A stretch of 64,000 nucleotides of DNA from CAYHVK01 sp964360255 (GCA_964360255.1 CAYHVK010000004.1:62001-126000); one strand, 5' to 3'. Counted from the first letter of the stretch, positions 25,542 to 35,763 are shown. The notes: generated by a model not told the origin, from the sequence alone. A program made the numbers and translations.

Positions 25542-27278
25542 ATGGGATTATTTCGTCGCCAGCTTTATTTATGCCTCAGCTTGATTACAAGCTTTTCAGT
25601 AACTATGGGGCCCATCCATGCTCAAGCTAATTTAGGTAACGACGATCAACGCGCTCTGGCTGAAGAGGCCTTTTTCTACGATCTGCGCTTTAGAACCGAA
25701 CAGTTTATGAACGCCAATCTCGGCAAAATCCTGCAAGTTCGCAAATGCTTGCAGGCGATGATAAACCCCAAAGATCATCGTGGGATAAATTTAGATTTTT
25801 GCAAAAATGAACTCGATATAGTTCGAAACAATATCAGGGTTATGTATCCACGAGTGCGCCACTACATGATCGTAGGACAGCTTTTAAAACCGACCTCGAA
25901 GAGAAATTTGATCGAGAACTTTCAAACTTCTTACCCTGATTTATCTGAACACGCTAAAGTCATTAAATACAATGAAGGACTGCCCGATTTATTAAAGCTG
26001 CTTCAGATGTCGATTCCAAAGAACAAGATTCGCACAAGTTTTCAGAATCCACTAGATTCTAAATTTGACGGAATCAGCATGCCATTTGGGAAGCCGACCC
26101 CAATAGAACTTAAAAGAGCCATTGAAGGTTTTAAAACCAAAGCTGGCACCGTCTCGAGATATGGCTACGGCGTTGCGCAGTACTACATAGATGAATGCGT
26201 AAAGAGAGGAACCACTCTTAAAATCTGCCAACAATTCAAGCTCAAATATAATGAAAAAGAAAATTACACTTACTGGGAAATTGGCTCTAAAGAAGCTCTC
26301 AATCACATACTCAGCCGTAAAAACTTGGCACCAGGTAAACAACCTACGTCTCCGGGCAGATACAACAAAGATATTTACCAAGAATTGGAAGCTAAATATT
26401 ACGGAGAAATTCAGCAAAATCCTTACGTTGCACTTGTGACTTCGTCGAAACCGAATGACCAACAATTACTGTGGGCGTTCAATCAAATGTTCAAATCTTC
26501 TGCACGAACATTACAGAGATTTAAAAAGTTCCAAAATGATATCGATGGTGGCCCAAGCGTGGTTGAAACCACAATGAGAACAGTGAACAGACCATGGATA
26601 ATGACACCATTAGCACCGATTCCATTGCCATCTCCGATTAGTGGCGGCGATGTGGTCGAAATGAGCGGCATGGGCTACAGAAGTAAATTGCTCGGGCTTT
26701 TAGATTATGCACCCATCGTTGGACACGTATTAGAAGTTCCGGGCAATAAAATGGATCTTCTCTATGGGTATCCGTTCAACGAATTAGCTCAGACTCTCAG
26801 CGAAGAAAATAATAATTATCACCTCAAAAGAGCGGGCACTCAGCTCGTCGGTTTAGTCGCCATCAACATAGCGTGCTGGATTCCGGTTGGCCGTGTTGTG
26901 AGCTTCGGTGGCCGCCTGATTCGCGTTGCTGTTACAAGCAGTAAAATTCAACATGCTTTTAAGCTCTCTTGTTTTTCGTTAAGTGCATTAGCAGTTAACT
27001 CTTACATGCTTTATGAATCGCTACATGAATACGCCGTCGCTTATAACGAAATTTTCTCAGGTATGGACGAGGATCGTTACGGCTTAGAGAGCAATGGTCA
27101 CTTTATTCGTGAATTCAACACCCTTTCAGATGAGAGAAAAGCCATCTTTTGGTCGCTTATATTTATGCCGGTCGGAACTAAAGAAATACGCTTGGCTTTA
27201 AAAGCTCGCATCCCCTCTTTATCGAAGAATGCTTGGTCACGTATTGAGCGTTATTTAGCCCGCCATAAGCAGCCCTAA
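25542..27278 (+). CDS. Exported protein of unknown family, 578 aa
   Basis: Signal peptide about residues 1-29 (FRRQLYLCLSLITSFSVTMG then HAQA). The mature protein is mainly helical and basic. Cysteines C69/C87 and C219/C229 are spaced for disulfides, consistent with an oxidising compartment. Two hydrophobic glycine-containing segments lie at about 432-465 and 472-492, with a basic C-terminal tail. I recognise no family. The ribosome site is weak. It is the first forward gene after the divergent exported AAA+ ATPase and has the same general plan as the 1152- and 453-aa proteins downstream, suggesting a shared process. Confidence 0.7.
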   Translation: MGLFRRQLYLCLSLITSFSVTMGPIHAQANLGNDDQRALAEEAFFYDLRFRTEQFMNANLGKILQVRKCLQAMINPKDHRGINLDFCKNELDIVRNNIRVMYPRVRHYMIVGQLLKPTSKRNLIENFQTSYPDLSEHAKVIKYNEGLPDLLKLLQMSIPKNKIRTSFQNPLDSKFDGISMPFGKPTPIELKRAIEGFKTKAGTVSRYGYGVAQYYIDECVKRGTTLKICQQFKLKYNEKENYTYWEIGSKEALNHILSRKNLAPGKQPTSPGRYNKDIYQELEAKYYGEIQQNPYVALVTSSKPNDQQLLWAFNQMFKSSARTLQRFKKFQNDIDGGPSVVETTMRTVNRPWIMTPLAPIPLPSPISGGDVVEMSGMGYRSKLLGLLDYAPIVGHVLEVPGNKMDLLYGYPFNELAQTLSEENNNYHLKRAGTQLVGLVAINIACWIPVGRVVSFGGRLIRVAVTSSKIQHAFKLSCFSLSALAVNSYMLYESLHEYAVAYNEIFSGMDEDRYGLESNGHFIREFNTLSDERKAIFWSLIFMPVGTKEIRLALKARIPSLSKNAWSRIERYLARHKQP

Positions 27279-27508
27279 AAAGTCGGCATTATATGAAACA
27301 ATTACTTACACTTATGTATCGAATTCAGCCCCAAACAAAACATGACAAAAAAAGTCATCTTTCATGCTCTTTTTTGCTAGAAACTCTACTCCATTTAGAA
27401 ATTAAAGGTGGATGGGGTTTTAAAGTGGTATTCAACCACGGCCCAACGCTTGCAATTACATACTTGGAATTAATTTTGAAGCTTAAACTTATTTAGGAGG
27501 ATACCTCA

Positions 27509-28147
27509 ATGAAGAAAATGACCCTAGCACTGGCTGCAGTTAGCTTACTAGCATTGCCAACATTCGCAAGCCCAGCTCCAAAGCTCGGCGCTGGTAAACC
27601 AAAAGCATCACCAAAAGCACCAGTAACTGGCGGCAAAATTGGTTCTGCTCCAACAGTAGCTGGCTCTAGAGCTCCAGTTGTTGGCGGCACTAAAACGGCT
27701 CCTAAATTAGGCATTGGCTCAAGCAGCCAAAACTCTAAATTTGCCGGTGGCGCTCCAGAAAAAGTGGGATCAGTATGCCCAGTGACTTCTGTTATCGCCA
27801 AGTTAGACAAAGGCGCTCAGTCAATTATGGCTCAAGCTGAAGCAGCAGGCGTTGGCGGCAGCAAATGCGCTAGCAAGCTTTCAACTGTAGAAACAGCTAA
27901 AACTCTAGTTACAATCAATGCAGCAGGTCTCCGTCAGCTTAAATCTGAAGGTTGCTCAACTGTAAAAGGTTGCTCACTTGAGAAGAACGCTCGCGTTTAC
28001 GACGCTAAAGCCGCTGCTCTTGCCATCGCTCAAGGCGAAAAGCAAACAGAAGGTCTTGCACGTCTTGGCCAAGCTGACGAAGCTTCTTGCGACTTTAACG
28101 GTGACTTAAACAACGGTGCGATCCGCACTGCTGCTTTAACTAACTAA
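27509..28147 (+). CDS. Small secreted protein, 212 aa
   Basis: Signal peptide cut near TFA/SPAP at residue 20, then a Gly/Pro/Lys-rich disordered segment (about 21-90) and a compact helical domain with five cysteines (about 95-205). AGGAGG precedes the ATG at ideal spacing, one of the strongest ribosome sites in the window, and a strong terminator follows, so it is probably abundant as a single transcript. Family not recognised. It lies inside the exported-protein cluster. Confidence 0.75.
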   Translation: MKKMTLALAAVSLLALPTFASPAPKLGAGKPKASPKAPVTGGKIGSAPTVAGSRAPVVGGTKTAPKLGIGSSSQNSKFAGGAPEKVGSVCPVTSVIAKLDKGAQSIMAQAEAAGVGGSKCASKLSTVETAKTLVTINAAGLRQLKSEGCSTVKGCSLEKNARVYDAKAAALAIAQGEKQTEGLARLGQADEASCDFNGDLNNGAIRTAALTN

Positions 28148-28170
28148 TCTTAATTTCAAAATTAATTCTT

Positions 28171-28198
28171 AAAAGCCGACTGCAAAGTCGGCTTTTTT
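28171..28198 (+). terminator. Intrinsic terminator
   Basis: AAAAGCCGAC at 28171-28180 pairs with GTCGGCTTTT from 28187, with a 6-nt loop and a T run to 28198. It ends the 212-aa protein transcript. Confidence 0.92.
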
Positions 28199-28371
28199 GT
28201 TGTCTGATCACTTTCTACTCACCCCTTGCCAATATAGGGCAAACCCTTGAAGCGACTTCGCATTTCAGTTCACATATTGGATACAAATATATGAATTTAC
28301 TCATGTTTTTCTAAGCTCTCGAGGGGCGACGATGGCTTCTTGTTTGCACATTCTATAACTAGAGGACGGGC

Positions 28372-31300
28372 ATGCTTAAAATAATTCAAAGCGCCTTATT
28401 ACAACCCCATTTACTAGCGCTGCTAGCGTTGCAGATCCTCGCCCTATTGCCTCTTCAAACTCACGCCCAAATGTGTGTACCTAACTCTGAGAATATCATT
28501 CAGCTTAGCGCGGCTTACGCTCCCCGAGTGCGCGAACAAGTTCGTAAAGAATTTGTGGCTATTGCCGCTGACCTTATGAAGCTTGGCACTGAAGTGACAT
28601 TCGCCGAAAGAGCTGTGGTAACGGCGACAAACATTAACTTCGCAAAAATCTCGGCCTCAAGCCAAACTCTTCAAGCACAAACTAAGGCTTTAAGAAATCG
28701 CCTTCAAAAAGCCGTGAACAGCTTAACTCATTCTGAAGGCGCTATGGGCCGCGAGACTCTTGCAGTTTATTTCAAAGTTGTAAGTTCACTCACTAACGTC
28801 GTGGCCATGACTCAGCCGATGAATATAGCTTTGCAGAATTTTAAAGCAGCTTATTCTGTGTCACTCAGCTCGCGCTCTCGCAACTCGATGTATCCAACAA
28901 ATTATGAAATGCCTGACGGCACTGAAATGGCCACCATTTCAGCTCAGCCGCTCACTTACCGAATTGCACTTTCATCAAACGTGATTTTTGAAGCCATAGT
29001 TCGTGCTACGGCCACTTCAAAATTAATGGAGAAAATGAGCCGCGCTCACCTTGAGACTTCACGCTGCGCTCTTTCAAGATTGATCTTAGCTAAATACCAA
29101 GTGCATAGAATCGTATTGGGTGAAAAACTCGACGCTCTACCGGTGGGTCAACAAGAGCGGATCTGCTCAAATACTCCTGTTCGTGATTTCAACGACTTTA
29201 TTATGCGTGAAGCAGATGAAGCCGGTGAAATTATGGTGCGCGAGCAAATTGCTGAGAAATTACCAAATGCCATTCGCGATATTTCACCTGAAGCTTTGGG
29301 GGCAATTACAGAGAGCGAAAAATTAGCCAACAACCTTATTAATCTTTATGTGTACCCAGAACTTGTTTCGGTCGATGCTGAAGGCACAAACCCAGCAGTG
29401 CTCACCATGGTGAATGCTTCCATTGAAAAGTCGATTGCGGCTAACGATAAAAAAAACCCCGCGTTCGCTTCTCTTAAACACCTCTGGAAATCGGGCAGAA
29501 TGCGGGCGGTAGCTCAGAAGCTTTACTCAAACTTAGAGGGTTGCCGTTACGAAGCTAAAAACGAACTTTACGCTGATATCACAATGAATGAAATGTTAGC
29601 TAAGTTTGGCCGCTCAGAAGACATCATATTTACAAGCATGCTTGAATCTGAAATCGCAATGGCCAGCATCTCGTTTTCACGTCAAACGCCCGATCGCTTA
29701 GCGAGCGTGATTAAAAATTATATTATCGATATGAAAGTGCGCTCGCTGAAACAAGCCGCGCTTTCTTTTTTATACCGCACGAGCAGCGACTTCTCACTGA
29801 GCAGCGAAAGTTTCGTGGCCGCTTTAGATAGAGACATCGAGTCAGCGGCACGCGCTGAAATCAATGCACGCTGGCCTTCATCAGGCCTTGAAACCATTGT
29901 GAATAACATTGCCAATCAAATTCACGGTCAAGCATCGAGCGGCAGCCGCTTTGAACTCAAAGCCTTTATGCTTTCAAAAACAATGCATGAAAAAGCTCTC
30001 GATATTGAAAAGATCATGAATCCACAAACACCCGTTGAAAAGCTCGGCTTTAACCGCCCAGCCCTCGTGCGTATTTTCTCAAATGAAATTCAAAGTTTGT
30101 CGGGCCCAAATCGTATGCGCATGAATTACGCTTTAAGCGAAGACAATCCAGCGATGAAATTAAAAATCTGGCGCGATCTGGATGCTCGAGTAAAAGCTCA
30201 AATTAAAAAGTATGGCGTTCAGTGTGGTCGTGAATCTACGGGCCGCTCGATTTATCGCTCAGCTCGTGATTTCTTCGGCAGCATCGTGGGTAAAACTCCA
30301 GTTACTGAAGCCGACACAGCTCAACGAGATTGTGGAACAGTCACTCGCCTTGGGAATAATTTGGCCCTTAACCGGCTGCAAGATCCAAAAGATATCAGCC
30401 ACGTAATCAAAGCCTTAAAGCTCATCGCTTCAAACAAAGAGCTGAACGAGTTCACGCAAAATTATCGCGAAGAAGTGGCTTCAGATATTTTATCTGAATA
30501 TCGTCTTCTTGATGCTCCCTTAGATGAGAAAAATAAGAAATCGAAACTTCTTTACCAAGAACTCGCCCGTCAGATTTCGCAAAATCAAGGCCGTATCAGT
30601 GATCAACTTGTACAAAACAATATTCCACTGATTAAAAGTTTAGTTAAACGCTCTCTGCCAACACTAGAAAAAGAACTTTTCGATATCGTTCGCGCTCGTA
30701 ATTCAGAAGATATCGCATTCTTTATCACGCGCACGAAGGTCATCAATCGTCTTTTCGGTGAAGACGAAGATGGCAATAACAACCCTGACTTTATTGGTTC
30801 GTTCAACTACAAGGCCACTCTGCCGGATAGTAGTGACAAAGCCATCTTCAACTCAACTCAGCTCATCACTGGCCAAGGCTTGCACTTTCCAGAATTACTA
30901 AAATTTCATCAGCAGCTTCAGCACAATATGGTGAAGAAAGAAGATTATAGCTTTAATAGCCTTTCGGAATTCTTAAGTTTTCAAGGTCAAATCTCAATGG
31001 CGGTACTCGGTGGCTGGGCGGCTAAATGGGCTTTTGGTTATGTACCAAAGTATGCAGGTGGCCCGTATATCTCTTCAGCATTTCAGCGTTTAGGATCCCG
31101 CGCTTCCCGTCTTATTAGCGGACATAGCTTACTGGTCACGCCAATCTTCTTAGGCAGTATTGGAGTTTTTGAATATCAAAAACGTAATTACAGCTCATCG
31201 CTCAATAATGTAAACGATCTTATGCGCTCAGATGCTTTAAAGTTTGGGGGCGTAACAAGTACACTGCCGCTTATTGAGTGGAGCGACTATCGCCAGCAGA

Positions 31301-31830
31301 AAATTCTGTTCACAAATTCAATTAAACAACTTAAATCAGCACAATTACAAACAGCCGGTTTCTTGGCCCTCTCTGTAGGACTTTCTTTCGCCCCGCGCCT
31401 CACAAATTTGACTCGTCCGATGGATTTTTTAAATAAAAAAATGCTTCAGTCATCAGCCGTTGGTGGCAAATTCTCAAAAGCTTTTGAGACAAATTTACGC
31501 TTTCAAATTTGGGCGATTAAAAACCAACAGAGCCGAAACTTAGCTATTCTAGGAAACCCAAAATCAATTGATATCGGCACATTGATTCAAGCTCGCGATA
31601 TGGCTTTAGCAAAAACAGGCTCTGGTTTAATCGGACGCTTAAAAGCGAATCGCATCAATAATGCTTACGAAAATATTATTGCCAATATCGGTCGTCGTGT
31701 CTGGAAGTACGAAAAGCAACCTCACCTTCAAGAGGTTTTAAATCGCGCTATGTTCGGTAGCCGCGGCGACGCCTCTCAGGTTTCGCGCTGGATGGCTGAA
31801 TACAAAAGACTTTACCCGGTGGGCACATGA
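28372..31830 (+). CDS. Very large exported helical protein, 1152 aa
   Basis: Signal peptide with a long leucine-rich core, cut near THAQ at about residue 33. The mature chain is overwhelmingly helical and charged, with six cysteines spread along it. Hydrophobic segments cluster in the last quarter (about 868-885, 915-932 and 990-1010), separated from a basic C-terminus (about 1050-1152). I recognise no domain. GAGGA precedes the ATG. It overlaps the next gene by 4 bp (ATGA), so the two are translationally coupled and likely act together. Late hydrophobic segments in an exported protein suggest membrane insertion after export, possibly in a target membrane; that is speculation. Confidence 0.75.
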   Translation: MLKIIQSALLQPHLLALLALQILALLPLQTHAQMCVPNSENIIQLSAAYAPRVREQVRKEFVAIAADLMKLGTEVTFAERAVVTATNINFAKISASSQTLQAQTKALRNRLQKAVNSLTHSEGAMGRETLAVYFKVVSSLTNVVAMTQPMNIALQNFKAAYSVSLSSRSRNSMYPTNYEMPDGTEMATISAQPLTYRIALSSNVIFEAIVRATATSKLMEKMSRAHLETSRCALSRLILAKYQVHRIVLGEKLDALPVGQQERICSNTPVRDFNDFIMREADEAGEIMVREQIAEKLPNAIRDISPEALGAITESEKLANNLINLYVYPELVSVDAEGTNPAVLTMVNASIEKSIAANDKKNPAFASLKHLWKSGRMRAVAQKLYSNLEGCRYEAKNELYADITMNEMLAKFGRSEDIIFTSMLESEIAMASISFSRQTPDRLASVIKNYIIDMKVRSLKQAALSFLYRTSSDFSLSSESFVAALDRDIESAARAEINARWPSSGLETIVNNIANQIHGQASSGSRFELKAFMLSKTMHEKALDIEKIMNPQTPVEKLGFNRPALVRIFSNEIQSLSGPNRMRMNYALSEDNPAMKLKIWRDLDARVKAQIKKYGVQCGRESTGRSIYRSARDFFGSIVGKTPVTEADTAQRDCGTVTRLGNNLALNRLQDPKDISHVIKALKLIASNKELNEFTQNYREEVASDILSEYRLLDAPLDEKNKKSKLLYQELARQISQNQGRISDQLVQNNIPLIKSLVKRSLPTLEKELFDIVRARNSEDIAFFITRTKVINRLFGEDEDGNNNPDFIGSFNYKATLPDSSDKAIFNSTQLITGQGLHFPELLKFHQQLQHNMVKKEDYSFNSLSEFLSFQGQISMAVLGGWAAKWAFGYVPKYAGGPYISSAFQRLGSRASRLISGHSLLVTPIFLGSIGVFEYQKRNYSSSLNNVNDLMRSDALKFGGVTSTLPLIEWSDYRQQKILFTNSIKQLKSAQLQTAGFLALSVGLSFAPRLTNLTRPMDFLNKKMLQSSAVGGKFSKAFETNLRFQIWAIKNQQSRNLAILGNPKSIDIGTLIQARDMALAKTGSGLIGRLKANRINNAYENIIANIGRRVWKYEKQPHLQEVLNRAMFGSRGDASQVSRWMAEYKRLYPVGT

Positions 31831-33188
31831 ATAAAATAAACCACCAACTCAAACACCTTCTTTTGCTGGCGGCTATTTTATTCATCGGGATTTCAGCTTT
31901 CGCCAATCCTTATGTTACATTCGAGAAACAGTACGCTGAGCTCACGAAATTATCAAATCAAACTGACTATGTTTATCGGCTATCACCCGAGCAGATCGCG
32001 GCGGCTTACGACATCAAAGACCAACGTGCTCTTTTAAATGAATTAATTGAGAAGATTTCATTGGCGGGCGGTAAAGGTGGATATGAACAAGCCATTGCTC
32101 GCGAAGAGTTCAATGACAAATATGTAGCCCCTCGAGTGAACCACCTTCTCAGCATGTCAAAAGCACAAATCAATCTAGCTATTATGACTCTCTCACGAGA
32201 TCTGATTTTAAATGATGATCGTCGTTTAGCGGCGCAACTTCTTTTAACTGGTATTGGTGAAGCTAAATTTAGCCAAGCCGAGCTGGATCGCTTAGCTGAA
32301 GAAGACACTTATGGCCACCAAGCTGTATCCGGAGTCAAATGGGGTACAGCTGCAGTTGCCACTGTTGGGTTAATTTTCGGCACTCGTAAACACGGCCCAG
32401 GCGTATTGCAAGGACTTAAAAATATTTGGCGTGCAGCACCTGAAGCAGCCTCCGCCGCAAAAGCAAAAGCTAAAGCCGTCACTCAGCTGACTCTGCATGA
32501 AGCTATGCAGATGGCTCGACAAAGCGGAGTTCGCTTCGCTTCAGATCTTGGCACAAACGTAGTTGAAATCGTTACACGCAGAAACAAACTCTCTCGCTTA
32601 AAAGCTTGGGGTGTGAACTTCGCTAAGAGCGAGGCTTTCTCAGACATGGCATGGGTGGCCCTCGGCCAAGGCGTGGGTGCTGCCAGCATGACAGGCTTCC
32701 ACGCTCTACATAAAGCTTTCTTCAAAGAAAATATGAAGAACGGAATCGTCAACCCAAATGCCATTCGCGATGAATATTTTGATGGCCTGACAGTTCTCAG
32801 ACTGACCTGCCAGGTGAAAGATTTATTCCCGAAAACTTTGGCTTTAACTCAGAAGCCCGTGAGCGACGCCACAGCGACCGAACTTAAAACACTGTATAAA
32901 ACTCTCCTCAATAGTTACGCCGATTACATGTACTTAAAAGGTGCAACAGGTCGCTTTATTACTCCCACTCCACTTTCACCTAATATTAAACACAATACTG
33001 CGACGGGCCGAGTCAGCTTTAAGACAAAAATCCGTGGCGAAACTCAAGAATTTGGCTTTGATTGCCACGCTCTTAAAGGCGTGAAAACTCATGGGCGCCC
33101 TTTAGAAGTGAGTTTTGGCGAAATGCTCGATGAATTAACGGGCAGCTTTCTCAATCTCGAATCTGTTTCCTTTAAACTTCAGAAGTAG
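31827..33188 (+). CDS. Exported helical protein, 453 aa
   Basis: Signal peptide cut near SAFA at residue 26. The N-terminal half is helical and charged. A hydrophobic glycine/alanine segment (GVKWGTAAVATVGLIFG, about 168-184) and a second one (AWVALGQGVGAASMTGF, about 275-292) recall membrane-inserting helices. Two cysteines lie in the C-terminal third. No family recognised. Coupled to the 1152-aa gene by an ATGA overlap, so the two may form a complex. Same overall plan as the 578-aa protein. Confidence 0.72.
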   Translation: MNKINHQLKHLLLLAAILFIGISAFANPYVTFEKQYAELTKLSNQTDYVYRLSPEQIAAAYDIKDQRALLNELIEKISLAGGKGGYEQAIAREEFNDKYVAPRVNHLLSMSKAQINLAIMTLSRDLILNDDRRLAAQLLLTGIGEAKFSQAELDRLAEEDTYGHQAVSGVKWGTAAVATVGLIFGTRKHGPGVLQGLKNIWRAAPEAASAAKAKAKAVTQLTLHEAMQMARQSGVRFASDLGTNVVEIVTRRNKLSRLKAWGVNFAKSEAFSDMAWVALGQGVGAASMTGFHALHKAFFKENMKNGIVNPNAIRDEYFDGLTVLRLTCQVKDLFPKTLALTQKPVSDATATELKTLYKTLLNSYADYMYLKGATGRFITPTPLSPNIKHNTATGRVSFKTKIRGETQEFGFDCHALKGVKTHGRPLEVSFGEMLDELTGSFLNLESVSFKLQK

Positions 33189-33268
33189 TATTCCCCTCTT
33201 TTACATCTAAAAAATCTATTGTAGCCTATTAACCTGTTTTATTCGCGTTACTTGAAAAGGGGCTCCAC

Positions 33269-34780
33269 ATGCAGACGATTCAAACTCCTAAAAATAAAAT
33301 CGAAGTGAAAAACTTCTGCGATGGCGATTGGTACGATCAGAAAGGTGAATCTTTTGATATCGTCAGCCCCTACACCGGACAAGTGATTGGCTCTGCTAAA
33401 GACTCAACGGCCCAAGACATCGACCTAGCCGTTAAAAAAGCTCAAGCGGCCTACTTACTCTGGAGCAAAACTCCCATTAAAGAGCGCTCGGCAGTGATGT
33501 TTAAATTTCGCGAGATTCTTTTGCGCGATATTAAAACCATCGCCCATCGTATCAGCAGTGAATGCGGAAAAACTCTACCTGAAGCTGAAGCAGAACTTAT
33601 GAAAGGGATTGAAGTCATTGAGTTCGCAACAAGTCTGCAAAATCTAGATGCCGGCGGCAAGATGGAAGTCTCGCGCGGCGTTTGGTGCGAATACCGCCGC
33701 GAAGCCCTTGGCGTTGTGGCCGGGATCACTCCGTTTAATTTTCCTTCAATGGTACCGCTTTGGATGATTCCCATTGCGATCACTTTAGGTAACGCCTTTA
33801 TCTGGAAGCCTTCAGATAAAACTCCGCTCACATCAATGCTCATCGCCGATGCGGCGAAAGAAGCAGGCTTACCTAAAGGCGTACTCACTATTGTTCACGG
33901 TCGCCGCTCTACTGCCGAAGGCATTATGGCTCATCCACTCGTGCAAGCCATTGGCTTTGTCGGCTCCACTCGTGTAGCCCAAGACGTATATAGATTTGGT
34001 TCGCAAAATCTCAAACGCGTTCTTGCTTTAGGCGGAGCGAAAAATCACATCATTCTTTTACCAGATGCCGATTTAGAAATGAGCAGCAAAGGCATTGCCG
34101 ATTCTTTCACCGGTTGTGCCGGTCAAAGATGTATGGCGGCCAGCGTTTTACTTGCAGTAGCAGATACGAAAAAAGATCCCGAAAGCGCCGCCAAAATCGA
34201 TAAACTCATTCACGGAATCACGGAGAGCTCTAAGACTCTCACTTTAGGCGATCGCATGGGCGCCATTATTTCTAAAACATCTTTAGAGAATTTAAAATCC
34301 GCCATTGCTGAAGCCGAAAAAAATGGTGCTAAAATTCTTCTCGATGGCCGCAAAAATACAGCACCAACAGAATATGGTGGCGGCGGCTTTTGGCTTGGCC
34401 CTACGATTCTCGATAATGTTAAGCCGGGTACGCGAGCAGCCACTGAAGAACTTTTTGGCCCGGTGCTTTCGATTGTTCGCGTGAATAATCTTTCTGAGGC
34501 ACTTGAAATTCAAAATTCAAATCCATACGGCAATGCCGTTTCTGTTTTCACACAAAACGGAGCCGCAGCCGAAAGAGTCGCCCAAGACGGGAAAGCCGGA
34601 ATGATTGGTATTAACATCGGCGTGCCGGTACCTCGTGAACCCTTCTCATTTGGCGGTACACATGAGTCGAAATATGGCGTTGGTGATATTACCGGGATTC
34701 ATTCACTGAATTTCTGGAGTCAGCCACGCAAAGTGACGACGAAATGGGCGAATCAAAAAGATTCAAATTGGATGAGTTAA
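33269..34780 (+). CDS. mmsA: CoA-acylating methylmalonate-semialdehyde dehydrogenase
   Basis: Aldehyde dehydrogenase superfamily enzyme of 503 aa that converts (methyl)malonate semialdehyde to propionyl- or acetyl-CoA in valine, inositol or beta-alanine breakdown. The catalytic cysteine is in GCAGQRCMA, where CAGQRCMA is characteristic of MmsA, and ITPFNFPSMVPLWM is the cofactor-binding segment. AAAGGGG precedes the ATG. No catabolic operon neighbours are present. Its stop overlaps that of the convergent 86-aa gene. Confidence 0.93.
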   Translation: MQTIQTPKNKIEVKNFCDGDWYDQKGESFDIVSPYTGQVIGSAKDSTAQDIDLAVKKAQAAYLLWSKTPIKERSAVMFKFREILLRDIKTIAHRISSECGKTLPEAEAELMKGIEVIEFATSLQNLDAGGKMEVSRGVWCEYRREALGVVAGITPFNFPSMVPLWMIPIAITLGNAFIWKPSDKTPLTSMLIADAAKEAGLPKGVLTIVHGRRSTAEGIMAHPLVQAIGFVGSTRVAQDVYRFGSQNLKRVLALGGAKNHIILLPDADLEMSSKGIADSFTGCAGQRCMAASVLLAVADTKKDPESAAKIDKLIHGITESSKTLTLGDRMGAIISKTSLENLKSAIAEAEKNGAKILLDGRKNTAPTEYGGGGFWLGPTILDNVKPGTRAATEELFGPVLSIVRVNNLSEALEIQNSNPYGNAVSVFTQNGAAAERVAQDGKAGMIGINIGVPVPREPFSFGGTHESKYGVGDITGIHSLNFWSQPRKVTTKWANQKDSNWMS

Positions 34781-35037
34781 ACCAATCGGCTCGCTAAAGT
34801 GATAACTAGATCTTTAGCGTTATCCACCGGGCCTACGGTGTTAAAAATCGCCTGCTGACGAATTTGCTCAATCACTTTCTTCGCTTCGGGATGACTGCCT
34901 CCCAAAGACGTTTCAAGAATATTCGTGTATGAGCCTAATTTTCTCTTAAAATCACCGTAATCCACTTCATAAAGCCCAGAAACTTTACGGATATAATCTT
35001 TAACAATGTCATTTTTAGATAAATGGGGTGATGCCAT
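34777..35037 (-). CDS. Small hypothetical protein, 86 aa
   Basis: Unrecognised soluble protein, mainly helical, with no signal peptide, cysteine or known motif. GAGG lies seven bases before the ATG, which supports it being real. Its stop codon overlaps the mmsA stop on the opposite strand. It is divergent from pdxH. Confidence 0.6.
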   Translation of the reverse strand: MASPHLSKNDIVKDYIRKVSGLYEVDYGDFKRKLGSYTNILETSLGGSHPEAKKVIEQIRQQAIFNTVGPVDNAKDLVITLASRLV

Positions 35038-35112
35038 GAAAAAACCTCTTTTGAGCTGTTCAGTTCTTGAGTATAACTAAGACGCCATCATACGGACAAG
35101 GATTAGTAGCTT

Positions 35113-35724
35113 ATGAACGCTGAAAACCCAAAACTAAATTTTAAAGATGACGCCGATCCATGGTCTGTTTTTAAAAATTGGTATGAAGTGGCCGCTACCA
35201 CAGCTCTTGCCGACCCCAATGCCATGGTTTTGTCGACCTGCGGCGCCAGAGGCGAAATAACTTCCCGTGTGGTTCTCTGCAAAGAGATTCGCCCCGAAGG
35301 GCTTATTTTTTACACCAACTATAACAGTGAAAAAGGTCAGCATCTGAATGCTCATCCACAATGTGCAGTGAACTTTTTTTGGGAGCCGCTCTACCGTCAA
35401 GTTCGTCTGCAAGGCACTTGTAAAAAAACCGACCGCGCCACATCAGAAGATTATTGGAACTCTCGCCCGCGTGAACGACAGCTGAGTCAGTGGGCCTCTC
35501 ATCAGTCTGAAAAACTTGATTCTCGAGAAACTTTACTAAAAAAAATTGCTGAGGCCGATGCTCAGTTCAAAGATGCAAAAATTCCGTGCCCTCCTCATTG
35601 GGGCGGATTTCTCTTCACGCCAGACCGAATTGAGCTCTGGGTGGGCAGCCGAGGTCGCTTTCACGACCGGTTTAACTACACAAAGGTCCAGAACAGCTGG
35701 CAGCTACAAAGACTTTACCCCTAA
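35113..35724 (+). CDS. pdxH: Pyridoxamine/pyridoxine 5'-phosphate oxidase
   Basis: FMN enzyme making pyridoxal 5'-phosphate (203 aa). Characteristic segments are AMVLSTCGARGEITSRVVLCK, GLIFYTNYNSEKGQHL and the C-terminal RIELWVGSRGRFHDRF followed by W and RLYP, which covers the substrate-binding arginines and histidine. AAGGA precedes the ATG. The following 808-aa signalling gene starts 45 bp downstream across an inverted repeat. Confidence 0.95.
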   Translation: MNAENPKLNFKDDADPWSVFKNWYEVAATTALADPNAMVLSTCGARGEITSRVVLCKEIRPEGLIFYTNYNSEKGQHLNAHPQCAVNFFWEPLYRQVRLQGTCKKTDRATSEDYWNSRPRERQLSQWASHQSEKLDSRETLLKKIAEADAQFKDAKIPCPPHWGGFLFTPDRIELWVGSRGRFHDRFNYTKVQNSWQLQRLYP

Positions 35725-35763
35725 ATATAACTAAACTAAGAGTGAAATTTTAGTAGTTATATT
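35724..35763 (+). other. AT-rich inverted repeat between pdxH and the signalling gene
   Basis: AATATAACTA (35724-35733) pairs with TAGTTATATT (35754-35763); the spacer has further weak pairing. It starts at the last base of the pdxH stop and ends right before AAGGGG. It may be a weak 3'-end hairpin or an operator over the next gene's start. Confidence 0.4.

Noticed and set aside
27293..27496. 67-aa open frame between exported-protein genes
   Set aside because: No ribosome site or recognisable composition; more likely the leader of the 27509 gene.
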